Shown: one piece after another, positions 62,997 through 64,000 of the stretch | Position numbering within the stretch: position 1 is the stretch's first letter | Layout of the letters: each line of letters opens with the position of its first letter | From: Cladobotryum mycophilum | Lineage: Eukaryota > Ascomycota > Sordariomycetes > Hypocreales > Hypocreaceae | Direction: 5' to 3' | DNA length: 64,000 bases | Assembly: GCA_036429605.1 (NCBI GenBank) | Contig: CM071590.1 | Coordinates: forward strand, 4,092,001-4,156,000 | Made by a program: the position numbers and the translations under genes | Notes under the pieces: model-generated | The model's database searches: none | Told to the model about the DNA's origin: nothing | The model's input: only the letters and a program-made list of their open reading frames with translations

Positions 62997-64000
62997 CTTG
63001 TCGTCCGTATGCCGGCAGGGAGAGGAGAAGCTAGTAACACTAAGATGAAGTCGATGTGAAAAAATGGAAGAATAGTTGGACTCCGGTAAAGTAAAAGCAA
63101 TAAATGGTAAACTAATAAAAAGTGGTATCACAAAAAAGGATTGTATCTAGCGTCTAGAGACGATTTGGGTATGTATAAGAGCAAAGAAAAACCGAAATTG
63201 GGTACGAAATGAAACTGGCAACAGTTGGACCAAGATTGGGTAAGGCTCCAATAAGAAGAAAAATAGAGAAGTTGGAGGAGGTCAAAGATGCCCGGAATGA
63301 ACCAAGACCTTTCCCCGCGACATCAGGCCAATAAGGCCTAGTACTAAATTGCAAAAAAGTTGATGTCGATCATCATGGACCACGGGTGTTGGATTGTCAA
63401 GTCTTAAGTCCCTGGGGTGTTTTGGTGTGTAGGATGGGGTCTTGGCTAATAAGGACGCGGCGATCCCTTTCGAGTGCCACCAGGGCGGTATTTGGAGTGA
63501 AAGGGGAAATGAGAGAGAGGGAGGGAGGGAGAGAGAAGTAAGAAAGAAAATGAAGAAGTTATGACGACGTCAACGTCGATCCGAATTCCGAACAACAACA
63601 ATATGGTTGTTTAAAAGGCTGAGATGGCAAGACGGGGGGGGACGTTAGACCTTTTGTATAAGGCAAGGAAAGGGTTCAAAGATGGGCGCACTCCGTTTCC
63701 CAACGTTTGGTCTGCCGGCTCCCATTTCAAGACGGGACGTCGATTGGAGCGTTTGTTGGGACCCTTGAGGAGAGGGGGGACGACTTGGGGCCTGGTCTGC
63801 AGGATATTACAAGTATGTATGTACTATGCTTGTACGGACAAGTACTTGCAAAAGACGCTCACGTTGTGTGTGCAGGGTTTTGGGACACGATCTTATGGGT
63901 GGGGGTTTTGAATCTCTCATGCCTTGATCCTGGTCAAGGAGAAAAAGGCAAAAAGTTCTCGTCTCTCCCAAGGCGGCAGGTGAAGAAGCCACAAGAGGGA
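62997..64000. other. Intergenic to the right edge
   Basis: Promoter of the glycosyltransferase-like gene and beyond. A GA-rich tract lies at about 63508-63537 (GAGAGAGGGAGGGAGGGAGAG). Short open frames after 63600 have no support. Confidence 0.45.

Overview
The window is nuclear DNA of a filamentous ascomycete. Genes carry short GT-AG introns of about 50-100 nt with CTAAC/CTGAC-type branch sites. The gene set includes fungal families: a PTH11/rhodopsin-type membrane protein, a NACHT-ankyrin NLR, a CYP51 sterol demethylase, verprolin, fungal complex I and mitoribosome subunits, and small secreted Cys-rich proteins. A Sordariomycete, probably Hypocreales, is my inference from the look of the proteins, not a database result.

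Layout. 0-9 kb: a gene cut by the left edge (-), a proline-rich annexin (-), a secreted mucin-like Ser/Thr/Gln-rich protein (+), a 66-residue membrane protein (+), a short ORF with a compact Cys/Trp module (+), and an F-box protein (-). 9.1-13.4 kb is a gene-poor stretch with simple repeats. 13.4-27.8 kb: an eight-cysteine small secreted protein (+), a four-exon short-chain dehydrogenase (+), a polytopic membrane protein (-), a disordered/coiled-coil protein (+), a second membrane protein (-), an acidic-tailed unknown (-) and a secreted alpha/beta hydrolase (-). 27.8-33.1 kb is the largest gene-free stretch. 33.1-40.6 kb: a five-exon PTH11-like membrane protein (+), then a 1,330-residue NACHT-ankyrin NLR (+) preceded by an AT-rich island. 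40.8-48.4 kb is dense with housekeeping genes: a mitochondrial membrane protein (-), verprolin (+), mitoribosomal mL54 (-), complex I PDSW/12.3 kDa subunit (-) and a nucleolin-type two-RRM/GAR protein (+). 50.7-63 kb: a tail-anchored-looking protein (+), CYP51 (+), a START-like DUF3074 protein (+), a coiled-coil protein (+), TAF7 (-) and a type II membrane glycosyltransferase-like protein (-).

Two points stand out. First, five otherwise well-formed genes (annexin, the 20.3 kb disordered protein, the 25 kb unknown, the START-like protein and TAF7) are each interrupted by one-base length changes in runs of 5-6 G or C. Adding or removing one base makes every gene length an exact multiple of three and restores family-like or repeat-consistent sequence. 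The simplest reading is homopolymer sequencing or assembly error. Second, the NACHT-ankyrin gene has signs of rapid repeat turnover: three 102-bp ankyrin units start with 46 identical bases, and a 12-bp minisatellite forms its basic tail. Its N-terminus resembles the Gly/Asn-rich amyloid-signalling motifs known from fungal NLRs. It is the best candidate for a self/non-self recognition system here.

No tRNA, rRNA, CRISPR array or intact transposon was recognised. Start codons were placed at ATG even where open frames extend upstream.
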